Below are positions 12,603 through 24,548 of a DNA stretch of 64,000 nucleotides, in pieces (the stretch's first letter is position 1; every line of letters begins with the position of its first letter). The notes under the pieces are model-generated. The model saw nothing but the letters and a program-made list of their open reading frames with translations, was not told the origin of the DNA and did no database searches. Origin of the DNA: Ophthalmolycus amberensis (lineage: Eukaryota; Chordata; Actinopteri; Perciformes; Zoarcidae); NCBI GenBank assembly GCA_024529925.1, contig JAFEUB010000060.1:603501-667500 (forward strand), written 5' to 3'. The translations under genes were made by a program, and so were the position numbers.

Positions 12603-13769
12603 TAACTTGCTAGCCCTGGAGTCAAAGACCACATTGTTGACGTCATCTAAACATCCAGCCATGACGTTGAACACTCGATGCTTCCTGTACTCCAACACAA
12701 CAAACTCTGCCCGACTGGCCCTCGCTTTTATTCCAGCAACATGTCGCCTCATGAAATTCCAGAACGAGACTTCTCCTTGAGCGAGACTCTTTCTATAATG
12801 TTATAACGTAAATTGACAGTAACAAATTGCTCCGATATGATTATATTGCAGCTTGTGAGCAGCTGTCGTCTGCAGCGCTGTCAGTCAATACTGGACCGAC
12901 CTCAAAATCTGTCGTCCCTATTAGTCAGTAAGACACGAAAACATGGGGAAATAGGGATGGATGAAAATACTGCAGTTACCCTTTAAGACCTTCAGATTGA
13001 CGTCTATGAAACTCTGATGAATGAAATAGGGAAGCAGCTGAGGGGGACCACACTTCTCAAGGACGTTTTGCTTAAAATGTGTTTGAGATTTCTTGAATAA
13101 ATATATCTTTATATTTGTATAGTAAAGAGCAAGAGTGTCAAGGTTTGGGGTTTGAAGGAGTGAATACACGACTCCCTGCTTTGAAACGCGTGGTGACAGA
13201 ACTGTGGACTCTTTGTGGAGAGAAGCTCCAGGTTCCCGATGTGAGCTGATGATAAAACAAAGACAGCCCACTCATTCCGAGCTGAGCTCAGCTCTCTAAG
13301 ACGAAGATGTCTGCGTGAGTGTAGGAGGCAACGTGTTACACAAATAACCTTGAGCCTTTCACGAAGTAATTGTGTTTTTTAATATTTAATTTGATTATAT
13401 TATCAATGAATTTCTTCATCCTGACACACACAGTGGAGACTCATCATTGTTGGCTCCACACAGTCCAGCGTGACACTGACTGTTACAAGCTGAAGATAAT
13501 TATATTATTATTTATTTATGATATTATTATCATCAGTGCAAATGTCATTATTATTATTATAAATATTCTTCTTATAAGTTATTAAAAATATATATTAACA
13601 TATCACATCATAATTGGGTGACATTTTTAATTGACATTGATAAATCTGCTTCCAAACCCTCAAAGTAAAAATCAGCAGCTTCAGTGATTGTTTGTGGAAA
13701 CTGCTAATAATGTAAATAACTTAAAGCTGGTTGAACTGAATGTTTATTTAGTTTGATGATAGAAAGCCG

Positions 13770-14310
13770 GTGTGTCTGTGTGTGTGTGTGTCTGTGCGTC
13801 TGTGTGTGTCTGTGCGTGTGTGTGTCTGTGTGTGCGTGTGTGTGTCTGTGCGTCTGTGCGTGTCTGTGTGAGTGTGTCTGTGTGTGTGTCTGTGAGTGTG
13901 TCTGTGCGTGTGTGCGTGTGTGCGTCTGTGTGCGTCTGTGCGTCTGTGCGTGTCTGTGTGCGTGTGTGCGTCTGTGCGTGTGTGCGTCTGTGCGTGTCTG
14001 TGTGCGTCTGTGCGCGTCTGTGTGTCTGTGTGTGTCTGTGCGTCTGTGTGCGTCTGTGTGAGTGTGTCTGTGTGTGTGTGCGTCTGTGCGTCTGTGTGTG
14101 TCTGTGCGTCTGTGCGTCTGTCTGTGCGCGTCTGTGTGTCTGTGTGTGTCTGTGCGTCTGTGTGCGTCTGTGCGTCTGTGTGCGTCTGTGCGTGTGTGTG
14201 ACTGTGCGTCTGCGCGTGTCTGTGCGTCTGCGCGTCTGTGTGTGTCTGTGCGTCTGTGTGTCTGAGTGTCTGTGTGTCTGTGTGTCTGTGTGCGTCTGTA
14301 GGAGAGAAAA
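13770..14310 (+). repeat. TGTG/TCTG/TGCG compound tandem array
   Basis: About 540 bp of TGTGTCTGTG and CGTCTGTGTG steps, alternating in register and mixed with TGAGTG and TGCGCG variants. Blocks such as TGTGCGCGTCTGTGTG recur (near 14010 and 14125), indicating higher-order duplication. Up to six frames are open across it, giving Cys/Val-rich or His/Thr/Arg-rich pseudo-proteins of 100-258 residues. None has a start context, a domain or conservation that I recognise. Confidence 0.95.
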
Positions 14311-15657
14311 GTGTTGAAGAGAAAGAAAGAGGAGGAGACACAAAGGAGAGAGATTGCATGAGAGGAGAGAGATTGCATGAGAGGAGAGAGAGAGCGATGA
14401 AGAGCATGAAAGCAAATGACAATTGGAAAAAAAAAAGAAAAAGGGCAGAGACACACAAGGAAGTTAATGGGGTGGATCAAGAAATCCCGGCAGTATCTGC
14501 TGCTCTTTCACACGCACGCATAATCCTAATGAACTCATATATTTGCTGCCACCGTGGAGCCACACAAAGAAGCATGCAGCTGCTCGTTGCCTCGTCTTCT
14601 TCATTCTCTTGTTGCTGTTCACACAAAGAAGCATGAACGATTCTACAGGAACCTGCTCTGTTGATTGGTCCGTTGGAGATGTGTCGGATTATCGTGTAAC
14701 TTCTGTCTTGTTTAAGTAACCAAGCAAAGTACTGGTGTCCTTCACACCTACAGTATCTACGCGTTCATTTATTAATATTATTATTTGTACTGTTATGTGG
14801 TACAAATATCCGTGTTACTTTAAGTTTTCTGATCTCAGGCATTAAAAGAAAAAGTCTTTTCTGGGTTTTTATGACTCATTCCTGCAGCAGAAACTGTGAA
14901 ATAACAAAATATCAAAGTCCTTCAAAGTCTTTTTTGTTATTTCTTTTTTTAAGAAGCCAAACTTCTTCTGAAAGCCGATGCCCTGCAGCTGCTGCCTTTT
15001 AAACTGCTTTAGTTATTTGGCTGCATAACGTTTCCACCAGTTTCATGAACACACCATGAAAACAATTACTCAGTGATTGTGCATCGCAGGGAAATGCACA
15101 ACGAATTTCACCGATCTACAATCCGCCCCACTGTCTCTGTGATTGCATCTCTCTCCTCGTCATCATCGGGCAACTTAATCCTCACAGAAGCTTCTTTGTT
15201 TTTATTTTTATTACGTATCTTTTGCAAAGATTATCAAGGGCTCGATCACAAATGGAGATATTGTCACGATGATGATGATGATGAAGTTTTTAATCCTTAT
15301 TATAAGATTAATATTTCTTACCATTGTGCTACTGCTTTAGTATTAGAGGCGCCAAAACAGGATTACTTGCTTTAATCAGGCGTCTTTAAGCAGTGATCAG
15401 ACAGGACTGGCCGGCCATGACATAACCTTTTTATTTCCATTTGTCTGATTTCTTCAATTCTTCTGTTGTTTCTCCCATTCTTTAGTTGGTCCGGTCCAAT
15501 AAACAATCAGTATATATATCAACCGTTACACGTTGGAATCACATGGGCACGTTCACATTGCTCACTGTCGACGACGCGAAATCTATTTGTTAAGTAACTA
15601 CTGAAAATGAGAAAGTGAACACAAAAAGAAAGAGAAAGAAATAAGAGGTGACGATAG

Positions 15658-15762
15658 TTCTGTTGGCGATGTCAGCCGGCCTTTAGCGCTGTCAGAAGGC
15701 TGATAGCGATGTTTTCAGGTTGTTAGCGATGTTAAGAGGCTATTAGCAATGCTAGCTGGCCA
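15658..15762 (+). repeat. Short degenerate tandem repeat (TTAGCGATGTT-type)
   Basis: About five diverged copies of a unit of roughly 20 bp containing TTAGCGATG or TTAGCGCTG and AGGCTGAT or AGGCTATT. Confidence 0.6.
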
Positions 15763-17224
15763 ATTTCTTTTAACATAAAAAAAATTTGTCATTGTTTAAA
15801 CGTAGTTAGTTTGAATCATCAAACCGATGAATGATTGAGTCTCAACCAGAAAAACAGGAGCGTCATAAGAGCTTCATAAAAGCTGTTACCTCGTGTTGGA
15901 GAAAACATTCTTCTTTCCTTTTAGAAGGTTTGACTTCGACAGTCAGCAGGAGGTGAAACAAATTAATAAACTTTCGTTTAAACAAAACAAATCCAATATT
16001 TGAAACAACCTGTAACAGCGAGCGCCCCTCCATCATATCAGCACGGACCACATGTCCAGCCAGCAGTTCATAAAAGAACAATTTCCTCCCTTTTTATTGT
16101 CACACGGACACGGCAGACATCATAATCCTGTTATCGGACTCCACATGGAAGCTGCTGCTGTTTGGGAGCGCGTCACGTTGAACACGCTCGTCTCCTCTGC
16201 TGAGACAGGGAGGACAGCACTCGCACAGAAGAGCTTTTAATATACAGGAACCGGTTTCACCAGACTGCCCAGCTACAATCAGCATTAAGATGGTACAGTG
16301 TGATAAGATTTCAAAATAAAATACAGTGCTAAAGGTTGAACCAGTGGTTCCCATCGATCATGACTGTGGTCCGTTCCAATAAGATGTCTTTATATGATTC
16401 AGTATTTGAAACAGTTTGTCCGGAGTGAACAGGAAGGCTGTTTGCTGTTTAAGGTCTTTTATTTTTGTAAGAAACAGAGAATCTCTTTTTGTTTGAAGTC
16501 GGGTTCATATGCACGACAAAGTCTCCTCACTTTTAGCTGACTGATGCTAGTCAGCTGTAGCTCATTAACGTTAATGCTGCGAGTCAGCCATTCGACAAAA
16601 TGAAGCGCTCGGCTGTTATCTGTAAAATGAGCTGAGTGTGCAACATTTACATTCAACTAGAGAACAGAAAGAAACACCAACACGTGTTTGGTAACTCCAC
16701 TCGGCTACTCACATCTACGGATGAGGAAATTAATTGGAAACTTATTTTTGAGGTTGTGTTTCATGTAAAGACGTTTCATGGATCCGGGTTTATGCTTCTT
16801 TTCCTTTTTATAATGTTAGTAAAGATGTCGAGGTTTGGACTGTTGGTTGGACGAAACTAACTTTGTGAAAGGTATTCTGGGTAATTGTGATGCAATTTCT
16901 CACTATTTTCACTATTTCTTACAAACCAAAGAACGTAATCAGCAGATTATTACACAATGAAAATAATTAGTTCAGAAGTTTGTCTTTCTTTTCCTACAGA
17001 AACAATCCAGTTTATAGCTTCACGTGAAAACCTGCTTGTGATGAATGTGTCGTTGGGTAGAAAGTACCGCTGGGGCTGATGGGAGTTAGACGTATTTGAT
17101 CATGAAGCAAAAGTTATTTCAATTCATCCAGAGAGGAACATGGATTAAACGGTTGCCATTGTGTTTCAATGCGGATCGATGATGGTCACTTACATTGTCC
17201 GTCGCCTCCGTCTGTCTCTCTCAG

Positions 17225-17425
17225 GTCAGGAGCGCATCAGCATCGACTCCAGGTACGAGCAGGAGGGTAAGGTCCAGTTCGTGATCGACGCCGTCTACGC
17301 CATGGCCCACGCCCTCCACAACATGCAGAGGGACCTGTGTCCGGAGAACTCCGGCATCTGCCCCGAGATGGACCTGGCTGGAGGGAAGAAACTACTCAAG
17401 TACATCCGCAGCGTCAGCTTCAACG
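17225..17425 (+). CDS. grm7: grm7 exon B: ligand-binding domain (partial)
   Basis: This 201-bp exon continues the receptor's extracellular ligand-binding domain. The codon split from 2169 gives Gly, then QERISIDSRYEQEGKVQFVI, AVYAMAHALHNM and GGKKLLKYIRSVSFN. YEQEGKVQFVIDAVY is a hallmark of group III mGluRs, and AMAHALH with GGKKLLKYIR is closest to mGluR7. The acceptor is a strong pyrimidine tract (CTCCGTCTGTCTCTCTCAG) and the donor is GTGAGC at 17426, phase 1-1. The open frame runs from 17161 to 17454, but the parts outside the splice sites are intronic. Exon length and phase join exactly to exons A and C. Confidence 0.94.
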
Positions 17426-19136
17426 GTGAGCGGGACGGATGGTGCAGGGCGTAAAGTGCACTTCTATATCCTCCAAGGCCGATACGCGAGTGAATCTTTA
17501 GGACGAGAGCAGCTTCGGGTGGAATAAATTCTAAATCTACCAAAGTAGCCGACTGACGCTGGTCGTAAAAAAAGCTCCAGGTTATAAAAGTGTCTTGATT
17601 GTCTCGTAAAATTGCCTCCGTTTGATGGTCTTAAGGGCTTTTATCTTTCCATCATAACCGAGCTCTCCGTCGTGCCATGTGTGGAGTTCTATTCTCTATT
17701 TTTAACGTGTTGTTACTGTTTGATCTCACAATGCAACTCGTGTCTTGTACTGAAATCCTGCATTGGTTTTTTTAGACACTCGCCTGAACGTCTTATGTTG
17801 AAGTGCAGAAGAAGAGTCCCATCTCCACCTGACAGCTCATAGTTCATAGATACACGTCAAGTATTGCAGTTTAATTTAGACGCACTTTTACTTGTACTTC
17901 TGCTAAATATCGTACTTTCTACTGCACTCTTATTTGAAAGCTTTAGTTATATTGCAGACTCAGATTATTAATAACAAATATAGTTAATGAATAAATTATA
18001 GACTGAGGCCATGTAGGAAGTGGCTTAAACATTAGTGATCTACACTTCCATCAGTGATTACTATCCAATCATGAACTCTGGTGAAGTAGATTAGGATGCT
18101 CAGACTTTCGTATTCGTACCAGGTAAACTGTTTCATGTAGAACTTGTAACTGAGTATTTCCTTCGCTGTGGTGTTGCTACTTTTACTGACTGATGAATTA
18201 ATTATTCTGTATTTATAGACATCAGAAATAAAGCTCAGTGTAAATGCATCCGATAAACATTGAAGACGGATTGGAGCGGTCTGTGGGAGAGGAGCTCTGA
18301 GAGTCATTCATGTAGAAGAGGTGTAATCTCTTCTCTCCAGGACACATTGTGTAATCTTTGCTCCTCTCGTACTCTGTAAATAACCTCGAGGGTCTGCGAC
18401 TGTGATAACAGCAGCTTCGAGCCGTCGGTGTCTGTCTCATTAAAGCCGCTCCAGTGATTTCAACACATACGATCGTACAGAAACTGCTGTCGCGTTTTAT
18501 CTGATCCCTGATCAGTTCAATCATTGAATAATCCGTATCGATACGCGTCCACAATGGCTCTTGATGGGCGTGTCACCAGCCATAAGCCGATTGGACCAAC
18601 GCTTTCAAACCGTTCCAACATGGAGGCTCATTTGTAAACGTATTCAATCAGTTATATTATGAGAATAATTCACCGAAGAGTGAGAGGGCGGCTAGAGCCG
18701 TAAAGACAATTAAACATCTTTTGGCCTGAGAGGGCTTTACCTCCTCTGCAACGGGCCTGCATGGAATTGAACTCATGTGAGATGCTGTGTGCGCTGCAAC
18801 ACACATTACATGCTTTTAATAACTGGAATGTACATGTACAGACCCGTAACAGCAATCCAGTTTCCAGAAAAGATGTTGTCATTGTACGTTTCTGCAAACC
18901 ATAATGTTTCAATGCAGATGTTTCTTTTCCAAACCCTTTTATGTCAGCCTTGTATCACGCTTGCAGAAATGTACAATGACGCTTGGTTATTAGTTCTCTA
19001 AATCTTCAAATAGTTGTGAAGAGATTGGTTAGGTTCAGATAAGCAAACACCGTAACGTAGTAACTACGTTACTACGTACATAAACAGCCGTCCTGAGCAG
19101 ACTTTCCTACATAACGTTACAAATCAAGCGGAACAA

Positions 19137-19790
19137 ATGTACTTAAACAACATTACTTTAAACAACGTTACTTTAAACAACGTTACTTTAAACAACGTTA
19201 CTTTAAACATTACTTTAAACAACGTTACTTTAAACAACATTACTTTAAACATTACTTTAAACAACGTTACTTTAAACATTACTTTAAACAATGTTACTTT
19301 AAACGTTACTTTAAACAACATTACTTTAAACAACGTTACTTTAAACAACATTACTTTAAACAACGTTACTTTAAACAACGTTACTTTAAACATTACTTTA
19401 AACAACGTTACTTTAAACGTTACTTTAAACAACGTTACTTTAAACAACATTACTTTAAACAACGTTACTTTAAACAACGTTACTTTAAACAACGTTACTT
19501 TAAACAACGTTACGTTAAACATTACTTTAAACAACGTTACTTTAAACAACGTTACTTTAAACAATGTTACTTTAAACATTACTTTAAACGTTACTTTAAA
19601 CAACATTACTTTAAACAACGTTACTTTAAACAACATTACTTTAAACAACGTTACTTTAAACAACGTTACTTTAAACAACGTTACTTTAAACAACGTTACG
19701 TTAAACACTTACTTTAAACAACGTTACTTTAAAACGTTACTTTAAACAACGTTACTTTAAACATTACTTGAAACAACATTACTAAAAACA
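19137..19790 (+). repeat. AACGTTACTTTA minisatellite (15- and 12-bp units)
   Basis: About 45-50 units of two interleaved types: 15 bp (ACAACGTTACTTTAA or ACAACATTACTTTAA) and 12 bp (ACATTACTTTAA or ACGTTACTTTAA). Both lengths are multiples of three, so the array stays open on both strands (202 residues plus, 194 residues minus). These open frames are arithmetic by-products and not genes. The flanking text (TAGGTTCAGATAAGC before, then CTACGTTACTACGTAC) resembles internal parts of the dispersed transposon seen at 57.6 and 63.9 kb. Confidence 0.95.
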
Positions 19791-21925
19791 ACATTCCTAA
19801 AAGCTACTCCCCTTTAAACAATGTTCATTTCAATAATGTTATTAAAATATGTATGAACTGTGCAGCGGTGCATTGATCTGATTCACCATGACGAGGTAAT
19901 GCTGACTGAAGATACACAGAATCAACTGAGCAGTGAAGGAACCTCTTTTGAAAGGCAGGACGTGTGTTTGTGAACAGGTGCTGGAAAGAGAGATGATGTG
20001 AGATGATGTACAGCTTTGGTCTTCAAGGAGCAATCATTAAGACTTTTATTGGCCCATAGCACACAATGACTGCTCGCTGAAGTCGGTCATTAAGTCGGTG
20101 GCTGACTGCGCCAGGTGGTAAGATGTTCTCTTTCCAAACATACTTTCCATTCGCTTCACTGTTTTGGAACATAAACCGCCCGAGGAACTCCATCAACCTG
20201 CTCCTCTGTTCAAATGTCCCGTAATAAAGGACCGAGCTCCTTAACGAGCGAGCAGTTGGCCTTCGAAGACGTTTCATTCTCCGGACAAGATGCAAATGAA
20301 ATGCATAGTTATTATCTGAGTATCACATTGTGATGTTATTGTTTCTAGTCCGGCAGCCTCGAGCTGAAGGGTGGATGGTTCGTGCCAGTGTGTTTGTTCA
20401 ACCCCCTAAAAAATCAAGTGACGGTACTTATCATTTGTGTCGCCTAATACATTGTGAAGGGAGCATAATGCTGCCTGGATCATGTCTTTCATCAGCGTAA
20501 TTAAGAGATGAGATTTAACACGTATTGCAAGCTGTTGCAGCTAAAGCATGATTAGACTTTTTATGGTTGTGTTAAGATACTCGCAGTGCTTTAGTTCGGA
20601 GGAGGGAAAGATTGCTGTCTGCAGTGATGGAAACAATAGACACACCTTCACCAAACCTTCACGTCTGCTGCTTGAACCAACGGGACTGTGCAGAACGTCG
20701 GGTGGTGAGGGAGGCTGGACCTTATGTTTCACGCTGTAAAAAGTAGTCAGTTACTCGTGTCTTTTTTAACCCTCCTCGTGACCCTCCCCACAACACTTCA
20801 ACATCACACAACAGTGGTTAGTTGGTACAACGTGTTTAATCTTGTGCAACATTTAATACCTTAATATCTTCGTAGAACTTCTGACGGGCTTCACCAATGT
20901 ACACATTAATACAACACTGACACGGAGACAGAAGAGTGCAGCTTCATGACCCACTGCTGCTGGAGGAAGCAGAGGACGCCTTCTTCAGTCAATCACAAAT
21001 GAAACGTCTCATTAAAATGAAAGGACATAATGACTTTTAGTTGTATTTAGTTTCGGCCCTTCAAACCCTCCGTAGTATTAAGTAGTAATAGCTAATATAA
21101 TACACACTTAGTGTTGAACTATTTAGCCCCTTTTTGTTAATATTACGTTTCCACTTTGAGCTATTTGCATGTTTTACCTGCATTATTATTCAGACTATCA
21201 TTTGCATGGTTTTATAGTTGTGATGCACGAATCCGCCCCTCCAGAGAGATACTTCTATCAGCTAATTAGCAAAGGCGCCAGCGTGCTAATTTAGAATGAA
21301 AGTGGCAGTTGAACTGCTCACTCAGCGTTTACTGGAGTCCAAATAATTACACACAGAAGAACCACAGAAGGAATCGGCCCCCAGCATCTCCGCAGAGCTG
21401 CTCCTGGATCACTTTCTTTTTAAATAGAGCATATCTCCTTTCACTCGGATCTTAATCAATTAAGAAATTGATAAAGAAAGAAAAAGATTGATACGGCAAA
21501 TAAAACTCTCCATCTTCCACAAGAGACCGAAGCTTTCTTTTTTCTTCTGTATTGAAACAAACATGAGCCAAATATCGACTGAGAAACCAAACTACATTTA
21601 ACATCAAGAGGTGTGTGTGTTGCCCGTGGTAGCTATTAACCCGAGTATTGATCTGAGGCAGTTGTCTGGTCATGGCGGGAATCAAGGATGGAGCTACTCA
21701 ACGGCAGACGGCAGATAGACCGTCGCTTTAAATAGTCTGCTCCTCTTTCAGATTGAGAGTCGATCTCTTTGAGATCCCAGCTGTCAATCAAGCTGCTGTG
21801 TTTGACACAAAGAGGGCGGATGAGACGCAGTCACGCTTTTCATTAGACCGAACCAGATTGAGCCTCAACGACAGAAGATGAGAGAGAATAAGCTCTACCA
21901 TGAGACTCTTCTTCATGACAGTCTT

Positions 21926-21962
21926 CTTCTTCTTCTTCTCCTCCTCCTCCTCCTCCTCCTTC
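21926..21962 (+). repeat. (TTC)n/(TCC)n microsatellite
   Basis: A run of TTC triplets passing into TCC triplets, within a pyrimidine tract. Confidence 0.9.
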
Positions 21963-23945
21963 TTGGTCTCTGAAAATGAATGCCAACATCTGGATGTGTT
22001 AGTCGATGTATTGTGGTAAATTTTACAATTTTATCTCAAAAACAGAATTTCGGGCAGTTTTTCACTCTTTCCTCATGAAAGATTTGCAGTCTGCGGAAAT
22101 CATTGAAAGCATCTATGAACATCAATCTCTCACTTATGGAGCAATACATCTTTGTAAAAACAAAACACGGACCTTCCTATGAGCGTGACGGCTCGCTCGA
22201 CATCACGATTTGCCTTTTGTGTCGAAGTCGAAGTGTCTTTCTCAAAGGTTTCCCGACACGATCCGTTCGGCACAAGAGACACAAAAAGAGGCTTAAAAGC
22301 TTTATATGAAAGCAGCTTCTTCTTTCCTGACTCCACATGAACGTCACATGTAGAAGCATGTACTGTATCCACACATGTTCCATTACTGCTTTCCACTTTA
22401 GATAAGTAGACACAGCCACGTTGCTGTCGCCGCTCTAAAACAGCCCTCCGACACACATGTAGCTCCTCATCTTCATGCTCAGCCGAACAGAAAGCAGTTT
22501 GCTGGTTTGACTTTACATATAGACCTGCGACGCAGCATAAGTGCTCCTCTTCTACAATTGCTTCCAATCTCCGGCCCTGGATAAGTGGCATCCGCTTTGA
22601 AAGTTTTGAATATTGGATGTGCTTTTACACCAGAAGACTGGATGAAGATCAATGGTTGGATCTGTTCAATAACGCTGAGGTAATCAAAGGAACAAGAGAT
22701 CGGGTTTGAGAGCAGGTTGTACCGTCTCTGTGAATTGTAATAATGAGAACGTTCCTCTTCTCCCGTTTATATGTCCTTTAGAGCTCGTGATGAAATCTGT
22801 TGTAGCCACCGGCAGAATAGACGTCTGGCGGCTGGAAATGAGGAGCTGCTTTTGTCTGCTTCTGTCTGACATCAATGACCCTTTGAATTTAAATCATTTA
22901 GATCTCTAAGTTCCATGCACCTGTTTGGATGCACATTTTCAACTTGTGCCTAAAGAACTGCTTCCTGTCTGAGGTGTCACCGTTTTTGTCGACACTAAAG
23001 CAGAAACAGACTGAGTGAATAAACGTCTCGTTCCGGTATATCCATCCACGCTCTCTTTAAAGCCACCAGACTGCGTTGACAAAAGCACATTTTTAGGGCG
23101 GGGCTACACGGTGATTGGCAGTCTGCATTAATGCATATTCTTCAGTACGCATGACGCAGCCATCCCTCCAAACACGCAAACAGACCTGTGAACACGCCTG
23201 CACTAACGCACGCATGCTCTCACACACTCTGTTCTCTCACACATGAATCATGCTTCATGCACGTCTTAGCATGTATCACCACACATCCTGTGAAGTAAAA
23301 GTAAAATACTTTTGAAATACAAACGTAAGAATGATTTAAAGGTGAATTGAAGGCGTGGCAAAACAATAAAGAGCAACATGTAGTAGAATAAGAGCTGAAG
23401 CTGCTGAGGAGGGTTCAAACTTCAGTCACTGAGAGAAAAGTATATTAAAACAGAAGCTGCAGAGTTTTCTGCCAAAACAGTTATTTTTGACCTGAGGAAA
23501 ATTCTCTTTGTATTTCACTTTGAAGAGAGGAAGCCCAACCCTATATCTGTCCCCTCTCCTCCGCCTGTCAGCCTTCTTTCTTTTACTCTCTTTCTCTCTT
23601 CACCACATTTCTCTTTCCCTCTCTATCTGCCTCCCTCCCTTTCTCCCTAAATTAAATACAGACTTGAAAGAGAGTCCCATCTAAAGCAAGGCGAGCCAGA
23701 GTAAATAAACACACGGCTTATATATTTTAGCGAGCTGATTTCTCAATCTACAGCTTAACTGGAGATTTAGCTCCACCGGCCGTTTATCTACAGCGACCAG
23801 TGAACTCACATCCAGACAACAGGAGTGGATGGAAACAAGCATTCAGCCATCTTTTACTTTCACCATTTTCTGAAAATTCAAACTAAAATTTGAACTAAAT
23901 TTGGATGTAAACTTGACCAGTGAACCCCAAACTGCTGCTGCTGGT

Positions 23946-23948
<3 letters not shown>

Positions 23949-23986
<38 letters not shown>

Positions 23987-24230
23987 CATTTGTACATCTA
24001 TCATTGTGAGGACCAAGAACTTTAGAGTGAGGACGGTTTTGGAAAGTGAGGACATTTTGTCCGGTCCTCACTTCTTCAAAGAGCTGTTTGAGGGTTCAGA
24101 GTTTTTAAGGTTCAGGTTTGAAGGTGAAGTCTTATTTAGGGTTGGGGTTAGGTTTCGGGGTATGGGGCTAAGGAATGCAATATGTCAAGGAGAGTCCTCA
24201 TAAAGATAGAAGTACAGAACTGTGTGTGTA
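23949..24230 (+). repeat. (GT)18 with an adjoining fish interspersed repeat
   Basis: (GT)n at 23949-23984 runs into GAGCATTTGTACATCTATC, GTGAGGACC, GGACATTTTGTCCGGTCC and TCCTCATAAAGATAGAAG, ending at TGTGTGTAGG. I recognise this arrangement, a GT run plus GTGAGGACC phrases and a terminal 'AAAGATAGAAGTACA', as a very common teleost short interspersed repeat. I cannot name its class. The 100-residue open frame over it is not coding. Confidence 0.7.
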
Positions 24231-24325
24231 GGAAACACGAATCGTGAAGCAGTTTGGATACAAACACTTTATAAATGCAGTCAATTTACTCTTCAACAAT
24301 CTACGATTGTATCTACAAGAGTAGC

Positions 24326-24326
<1 letters not shown>

Positions 24327-24371
<45 letters not shown>
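24327..24371 (+). repeat. (TTGA)n tetranucleotide run upstream of the exon C acceptor
   Basis: About eleven TTGA units end 37 bp before the AG acceptor at 24408. The unit TTGAT fits the loose vertebrate branch-point pattern YTNAY, so the run sits where a branch point would be expected. Confidence 0.95.
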
Positions 24372-24408
24372 CGATCGAGCGACTAAGTGGCTATTTTGTC
24401 CTCCACAG

Positions 24409-24548
24409 GAAGTGCTGGTACTTCAGTGACCTTCAACCGCAACGGCGACGCCCCCGGACGCTACGACCTGTTTCAGTACCAGTGGAGCAACGTCACCGTG
24501 CCGGGCTACCGCGTGATCGGACAATGGACCGAGGCCCTGCAGCTCAAT
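24409..24548 (+). CDS. grm7: grm7 exon C: end of ligand-binding domain (partial)
   Basis: This 140-bp exon encodes the end of the extracellular glutamate-binding domain. The split codon from 17425 gives Gly, then SAGTSVTFNRNGDAPGRYD, LFQYQW and GYRVIGQWTEALQLN. NGDAPGRYD is an invariant group III phrase, and PGYRxIGQWT is the mGluR7 form (mGluR4 and mGluR8 have VIGSW or VIGHW). The acceptor is CTCCACAG ending at 24408 and the donor is GTGAGT at 24549. Phase is 1 at entry and 0 at exit, so the next exon starts on a codon boundary, as observed at 42184. The open frames at 24362 and 24387 run past the splice sites and are not separate genes. Confidence 0.94.

Larger units (their letters stand above)
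2170..17224 (+). other. grm7: grm7 intron between exons A and B (about 15 kb)
   Basis: Bounded by GTGAGC at 2170 and TCTCTCTCAG ending at 17224. No recognisable gene lies inside. It holds a degenerate GTTTTGCATC-type tandem region (about 3650-4190), poly-C (3218-3238) and poly-G (6676-6695) runs, a TIR-bearing non-autonomous transposon (about 8682-9190), the E-box minisatellite (11940-12600), the TG/TCTG array (13770-14310) and a small GTTAGCGATG-type repeat (15658-15762). The stretches 2280-3100, 4200-6600, 6960-8680, 9200-11600, 12600-13740, 14320-15650 and 15770-17200 are unique-looking with no gene signal I can support. Long open frames at 13.7-14.5 kb are the TG/CA array read in all frames. 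Confidence 0.85.
17426..24408 (+). other. grm7: grm7 intron between exons B and C (about 7 kb)
   Basis: Canonical GT at 17426 and AG at 24407-24408. It contains an AACGTTACTTTA minisatellite (19137-19790), a TTC/TCC run (about 21926-21962), a (GT)n run with an attached fish interspersed repeat (23949-24230) and a TTGA tetranucleotide run just before the acceptor (24327-24371). Text at about 17860-18190 (TACTTGTACTTCTGCTAAAT, GTAACTGAGTATTTCCTTC) resembles a common degraded fish repeat. The segment 21150-21430 looks like a conserved regulatory element (see findings). In 18200-19000, 19800-21100, 22000-23900 and the other gaps I see no gene; the 153-residue minus frame at 22130-22591 has no recognisable domain. 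Confidence 0.85.

Noticed and set aside
13704..14480. 258-residue His/Thr/Arg-rich minus frame and its Cys/Val counterparts
   Set aside because: Translation of the TG/CA compound repeat in several frames.
19124..19745. About 200-residue open frames on both strands
   Set aside because: The repeat units are 12 and 15 bp long, so both strands remain open. Composition follows the repeat.
22130..22591. 153-residue minus frame
   Set aside because: Longest non-repeat anonymous frame in the introns, but it has no recognisable domain, homology or splice pattern.
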